NCBI GenBank assembly: GCA_037951105.1
Contig: JBAMJV010007226.1
Location: 1-64,000 of the forward strand
Length of the DNA: 64,000 nucleotides
Direction: 5' to 3'
DNA from: Echinarachnius parma
Lineage: Eukaryota > Echinodermata > Echinoidea > Clypeasteroida > Echinarachniidae
The position numbers were made by a program, and so were the translations under genes. Positions 59,485 to 64,000 of this stretch are shown here, piece after piece. Below the pieces are notes generated by a model. The model was not told the origin of the DNA. It saw nothing but the letters and a program-made list of their open reading frames with translations, and searched no databases. Numbering within the stretch: the stretch's first letter is position 1; the number at the start of each line of letters is the position of its first letter.

Positions 59485-59520
59485 ACTACGAAAAAGAAAC
59501 CATAGTTATCGAAGATTCCG
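59485..59520 (+). CDS. Exon 19: 12-codon linker exon
   Basis: Reads YEKETIVIEDS after a split codon, between acceptor TTGCAG and donor GTAATG at 59521, phase 1 in and 1 out. The phase-1 end is the same as that of exon 1, so it could splice to the second P-loop exon at 63781, or to an unseen terminal exon. Confidence 0.55.
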
Positions 59521-59949
59521 GTAATGAACTTCACGTTTGGTTTCAGGTTGAATATATGTCCTGGTGCAATACCTGCAGGAAATAGGCAAACTCTTTTTTA
59601 CTCGGGAATCTCTGTAGATTTGTCTAGGTCCTGGAAATATTCATACGTCCATTATTTGTTTTTGTATATCCTTCATGTGCTAAATGGTTTCTATAGTAAA
59701 TGCAGCAATGTTGCCACATTTGCAACATTGAGCATTTCGTATTGGCACCATTTCTGAAATATGGTCAGAGGGCGTAACACAAAGTGATTACACCAATTAT
59801 TATAGGATATTTGAGGGGGTAAGGAACCCTTTTCTGGTGCTCATTTGCATGGGACATTTGATGAGTTGCCCTTAATTTGCATATTTAATGAATATGATTC
59901 ATTTGTAGTGGCTACAATCATTAATCAGTTAATAGGCAATACATCTATC

Positions 59950-60469
59950 TAACCTATGTCTCTCCGCCGCATGCAGAAGGGAGGCCCCTTCATCACTATT
60001 CCATCTTCTTCTATCTTGTGCTTGTCGCATCCATGTAACAGCCCCAAATTCTTTGATGTCATCTATCCAACGTCTACTCTGTCTAACTCTTTTTCTGGTT
60101 TGTGTTCTTGGTGTCCAATTAGTTATATTATGTGTCCATCTGTTATTGTTACGTCTTGCAAGGTGGCCTGCCTATCTCCATGTCTTTGTTTTTATTTTCT
60201 GAATGATATCCCTGGCTTTTATTTTCTTTCTTAAGTCCTCATTTCTGACCTTGTCTCTTCTTGTAACTCCTACCGTAATCATCTCCTTTGCTCTTTATGT
60301 GACTCTAAGCTTATTGTCCAATTTATTAGTTATTGCCCAAGTCTCTGCCCCGTAGGATAGTACCATAATTATATATTGATTGAAGATTTGTCTTTTGAAG
60401 GAGATTGGAAGACTCTCATCCCTGAGTATGATGCTGGTCGAGTTTCCTAAATTTCACCAAAGCTCTCTG
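59950..60469 (-). pseudogene. RTE-like LINE, 3' part
   Basis: Minus strand: SYGAETWAITNKLDNKL, TRRDKVRNEDLRKKIKARDI and WIDDIKEFGAVTWMRQAQDR, the post-RT region of RTE-type endonuclease-reverse transcriptases. Upstream part at 61799-63400 after a 1.3-kb insertion. Confidence 0.78.
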
Positions 60470-61798
60470 GGCTTGGTACGAACAGTCACGTCACGTTCAC
60501 GTTAACGTCACGTGAACGGTTCTGTACCTTTTGTGAAACAGGTCACCCAAATCTACGAAGTGTAGGGTAAAGTGACCCAACAATTTGTCGTTTTCCATGC
60601 CGGTAAAACTCGAAGTGTCGCGTTAACCAAATCGTGACGTGAGCGTTTAATCAAGATTTTTTAAATTGCAAACGCTTGTTACTAAGACTAGACATACACG
60701 TACAAAGAGATTTTAAAATGTCGACGAAAATGCCGATACCTCCTTATCAAATCTTTTCAATCATTATGTTTATAATATGTACGTGCATAATTCAGAGTAA
60801 TCTGAGACGATAATATGCAGTTCTGTCATTTAGGTAATGTAAAACCATACCACTTGCATTATTTGTCTTGTTATTGGAGTATTTCTAAAGACGTGTCGTG
60901 CGTGGATTTTGACAAATGTTGATTTCCAGCTGAATTGCTACACGCAGCGGACAATTCAGTTCGCATACGCCTGAAGTTCCCGTGCTCGACGTCTGAGCGT
61001 ACTGGCCCTTAACGGCGTTGTATGTGCATGCCTGTGAAAGTGAGTGAGTGAGTGAGTGAGTGAGTGAGTGAGTGAGTTGCAGTGATCAATGAGTTTAAAA
61101 GTAATAAAACAATGATTTGATTAATAGTGTTTATTTATGGTTATTGAATCGAGTCAATCTATAAATCAATCAATTAATAAACAATCAATTAATCCGTCAA
61201 TCATTATAATGAAACAATCACACCAACCAATCAATATTAAATAAATCAATTAATGTATTTGACATTCGAACTAGCTACTTGTAGGCAGTGGCGTACCCAG
61301 GATTTTTTCAAGGGGTGGGTGTAGGGGGGGGGGGGGATATTTCGTCAGACAAATTGAAGTAAGCGGGGGGTGTGTGGGTAGGGGGTGTCCGTAGAAAATG
61401 ACCGCAGCCGAGGACGAGACCAGGACCGGTCACAAATTTCGAGGCCGAGACCAAGACATTTCTTGAATTATGTAAGGGGGTGGGATGGGGGTAGGGGGTG
61501 TCCATCCCCCTGCCCCCAGGCCTGTGTACGCCTATAATTGGTATTTACAGTATAGGTAGGACGGGTTCGTTCACGATTAAATTTACCGAGAATTAGTCTC
61601 TCCTCAATGACAATTTACATTAATTTGTTTTACGCAAGCGCCAATTTACGTGAGCTTTCATGAATTGCATATAGTATATCTACAAACTGTTGGGTCACGT
61701 AACCCAACACTTCGTAGATTTGGGTGACCTGTTTCACAAAAGGTACAGAACCTTCACGTGACGTGACGTGAACGTGACGTGACTGTTCGTACCAAGCC
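60470..61798. mobile_element. Foldback element inserted in the LINE
   Basis: Ends GGCTTGGTACGAACAGTCAC and its inverse, arms of about 130 bp (including CAGGTCACCCAAATCTACGA), and an exact 8-bp duplication GCTCTCTG (60462-60469, 61799-61806). CACGTGACGTGAACGTGACG-type repeats lie in both arms. A GACCGAGACC-family element (61288-61534) is nested inside, plus a (GTGA)n run at 61042-61076. Confidence 0.88.
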
Positions 61799-63400
61799 GC
61801 TCTCTGTATTCTTCGTCGCACTTCAGTCTCCTGCCGTTTCATTTTCAAGGGTGATGTTTTTACCGAGGAATATGTAACTACCCACCTTCTCAATTGTCAT
61901 GCATTCAACTGTAATTGTATGATTTTGAGAGCAATGGTAGTAGTATTCTTCAGATGAATTTTGGCTAGGATCTTTGTAAATAGCTTTGATGAAGCGGATG
62001 TATTTCTCATCGTCCATCTGTATCTGTAGAGCATCTAATAGTGACTGGTGGTCTAATCTATCGCAATCCACGAAACCTAGATAGATGTATAAACGCTAAT
62101 CCTTCGCCTTTTCAATGCTCTGACTTGAAGTGTGTAGATGATCTAATGTTCTGAATCCTGCTCGAAGGCCTGCCTGTTCTATTGGCTGATTTTCATCTAG
62201 CTGTCTTTGAATTCCTGCAAGAATGATTTGTTTAAAGATCTTATACATGTGAGATAGTAAACTAATGGGTCTGAAATTCTTTTTTTTTAAACAGTATAAT
62301 AACTTTAGATTCATTCCACTGGGTAGGAACTTGTTCCAGTTGAAGTATCCTGTTGAGCAATTTTGTCAAGATGTTGACAGTATGTACTCTCTCCTCCCAG
62401 CTTCAATATGTCAGCAGTTAACTAGTCCTCTCCAGGAGCCTTTTCTTTGTTCATGTGATCTAGAGCTTTCTGCCCTTCGTTTTTATCAATGGGTGGTACA
62501 CTGTCCGTTTTTTTATTCCAGTTTTCTTCTGTTATTCAATCTGGTCTATCAGTAGTGTACAGTTCTCTATAGAATTCTTAATGGTTTCTGTGATTTAGCT
62601 TTGTCGTTAACTTCTGTACCATCTTTTGTTTTCAGTGATGATAAGAGCCCTTTTCCTCCCTCCAGTTTCGTATTGATGATTTTGGGCCCTTTATTACTTT
62701 CCAGCACCTCTTTCACTATCTTGGTCCTGTGTTGGCTTTTTGGCTGCCTTCTCATCTTGCGGATTGTCTCGTTTAGTTCTGTAAACTCGACCTGATTTCG
62801 TGGCAGATGTCTGAGAGCATTTCTGTGTTCGTTAATTTTTCGAATATCTTCCGCGCTGCTGTTGTTTGTGTTTACTATCTCTTTTGGTATCTTTAGCTAG
62901 CTTCACTGCTTCCTCCATAATCGTACTTGTTACTTGTTCAAATGCGTCATCCAGTGGCTCATCTCCTGCAAAGTCTTCTAGAAGTAAGAACCTATTCTCT
63001 AGTTCAAATTGGAATTGGTGTTGCTTTTTGGAAAGCTTTCACAAGTCTTTTCTTCTTGTTAATCCTTACTTTTGCTCTAACAAATATGTGGTCACTGCCT
63101 GTGTCGACTTTTGGTATAACCTCTACATCCATCAATATTTTATTGTGGTCATTAATGATGTAATAAATCATATTATGGATTACTGCATTAGGACTGTATT
63201 TTGGTTTCTTAAAGTATGTATTGTCAACCACCATGTTTCTGCTTGCAACATATTCTGGAAGCCATTCTCCTCTCTCGTTCCGGTCACCCATCCCAAATTG
63301 ACCTACAACATTATGTTCCTCATCTTTTAGCAATAAGTACTGGGCATTATACCCCGGGGGGCAAACCACCATTTTTTTAGGATTTCAGCTTTTGCCTGTT
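61799..63400 (-). pseudogene. RTE-like LINE, endonuclease and RT N-terminal part
   Basis: Minus strand: MGDRNERGEWLPEYVASRNM and VDTGSDHIFVRAKVRI are from the endonuclease C-terminus (SDH motif). Then FRPISLLSHMYKIFKQIILA, IEQAGLRAGFRTLDHL, DCDRLDHQSLLDALQ and KYIRFIKAIYKD from RT. It jumps to KVGSYIFLGKNITLEN, skipping the catalytic YADD region, so an internal deletion is present. Frames are broken. Confidence 0.8.
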
Positions 63401-63780
63401 GTAAAAGGTTGGCCACCAGAAATGACTTCTAGGACCTTCTAGGATCACAACTTAGGTGGACAACCTCGCAAACTAGCTACTGGAAGCCCACACGATGGGG
63501 TTCAGGAAAAGCACACCTAATGCACTAAATAGTGTGTTTCAGCCTTTGGGGTCATGAAGACCCAGTCACACATTTTGCACAATTAAACCACAATACACGG
63601 CTTATTCCGGCTTGTTTCTTTCTCTGGGTCTTTCTCAGAGTTCTGCGCATCGTTTGATACAAACTTTGAGCATAGTGCTTTTTTGGTTACAAACTGTTGG
63701 TGGTCTTGAAATGTCATTTATTTTATATATAAATATAAACTTACGGAACAAAATATATTTCCTTTGCTGAATAAATCCAG
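63401..63780. other. Sequence before the second P-loop exon
   Basis: No further exon seen. The last 30 bp, ending in the acceptor, resemble those before exon 2. Confidence 0.45.
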
Positions 63781-63944
63781 ATTACAAAGTTCCATTGGAA
63801 ATTCTAGCTCGGGGTCCACAAGCTCTGACGGCCTACCATGAAGCGATGCGAGAGGGGACAAAGGCAAACTACGCAACCCGATTAATGATCGTGGGACAGA
63901 AAAGAGTCGGGAAGACGAGTCTGAAAAAAGCATTGACAGGAGAG
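63781..63944 (+). CDS. Second ROC P-loop exon (paralogue of exon 2), start of a further ROCO unit
   Basis: Reads VPLEILARGPQALTAYHEAM and then LMIVGQKRVGKTSLKKALTG, nearly the same as exon 2 in sequence and start phase. The acceptor context (TTTGCTGAATAAATCCAG) also resembles that of exon 2 (TTTTGCTGAATCCAG). The donor here is GTGTAT at 63945, which leaves phase 0 instead of phase 2, because the AG before the exon-2 donor is absent. Either this unit uses a different downstream exon or this copy is altered. No ankyrin exon lies between 59520 and here. The window ends just beyond. Confidence 0.85.
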
Positions 63945-64000
63945 GTGTATGTATATCTGTACTATTTCTCGCTTACTTTTAATGCTTGTCAGTGCTGAGC

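Larger units (their letters stand above)
4967..59520 (+). other. Gene model: ankyrin-repeat ROC-COR (ROCO) GTPase, 19 exons
   Basis: Span of the principal gene. Proposed coding exons: 4967-7583, 9926-10091, 30076-30191, 30578-30630, 31115-31150, 31529-31563, 38677-38725, 42359-42566, 43714-43883, 47325-47423, 47870-48061, 49152-49265, 49721-49861, 50492-50683, 51399-51684, 57170-57312, 57559-57648, 59039-59207, 59485-59520. Every intron is GT-AG and every join keeps frame (4912 coding bases, 1637 codons plus one). Domain order is 25 ankyrin repeats, ROC GTPase with G1, G3, G4 and a G5-like motif, COR, Cys-containing tail. ROCO proteins are known as multidomain Ras-like GTPases in signalling; ankyrin plus ROC-COR also occurs in DAPK1, but no kinase or death domain is seen here. 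Exon 19 ends in phase 1 and can join 63781, so the gene may continue past the window. The 5' end and promoter are not established. Confidence 0.8.

Overview
This is a stretch of animal (metazoan) nuclear DNA, AT-rich and crowded with transposable elements and microsatellites. It carries one large multi-exon gene with GT-AG introns, tRNA-derived SINEs, LINE fragments, many inverted-repeat elements and one full-length LTR retrotransposon. I infer a deuterostome, most likely an echinoderm such as a sea urchin. The reasons are the style of the long ankyrin array (repeats built on GHLDTVKYLISQGAEVN), the ankyrin-ROCO architecture, and an LTR element with the Gmr1-like gene order known from deuterostomes. 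Species was not determined.

The backbone is a plus-strand gene of at least 19 exons from about 4967 to 59520. Exon 1 (4967-7583) encodes 25 ankyrin repeats. Exon 2 (9926-10091) brings the P-loop of a ROC GTPase domain. Exons 3-8 encode a long lysine/serine-rich insert, exons 9-12 carry the remaining ROC motifs (DFAGHE, THKD), and exons 13-18 the COR region and a Cys-containing tail. All the splice joints I propose keep a single reading frame (1637 complete codons plus one base). Exon 19 ends in the same phase as exon 1, and a second copy of the P-loop exon begins at 63781. So the locus holds either a protein with tandem ROC-COR modules or a tandem paralogue that lacks its own ankyrin exon in the interval.

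The introns are a layered transposon archive. Intron 2 (about 20 kb) contains an 8.9-kb Ty3/gypsy-type element whose integrase lies before its reverse transcriptase, satellites, mariner-like inverted-repeat elements, a LINE relic and two piggyBac-like TTAA-flanked MITEs. One of these MITEs was invaded by a palindromic element whose arms are tRNA-like cloverleaves, and a second such palindrome lies in intron 14. Other introns hold hAT-like non-autonomous elements with 8-bp target duplications, one of which carries telomere-type TTAGGG repeats. There is also a 2-kb inverted-repeat element holding a 1.3-kb CA/GT satellite inserted into an L2/CR1-like LINE, and a foldback element inserted into an RTE-like LINE just before the second P-loop exon.

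From 1 to 4966 I see only repeats and unassigned DNA; no promoter could be identified.
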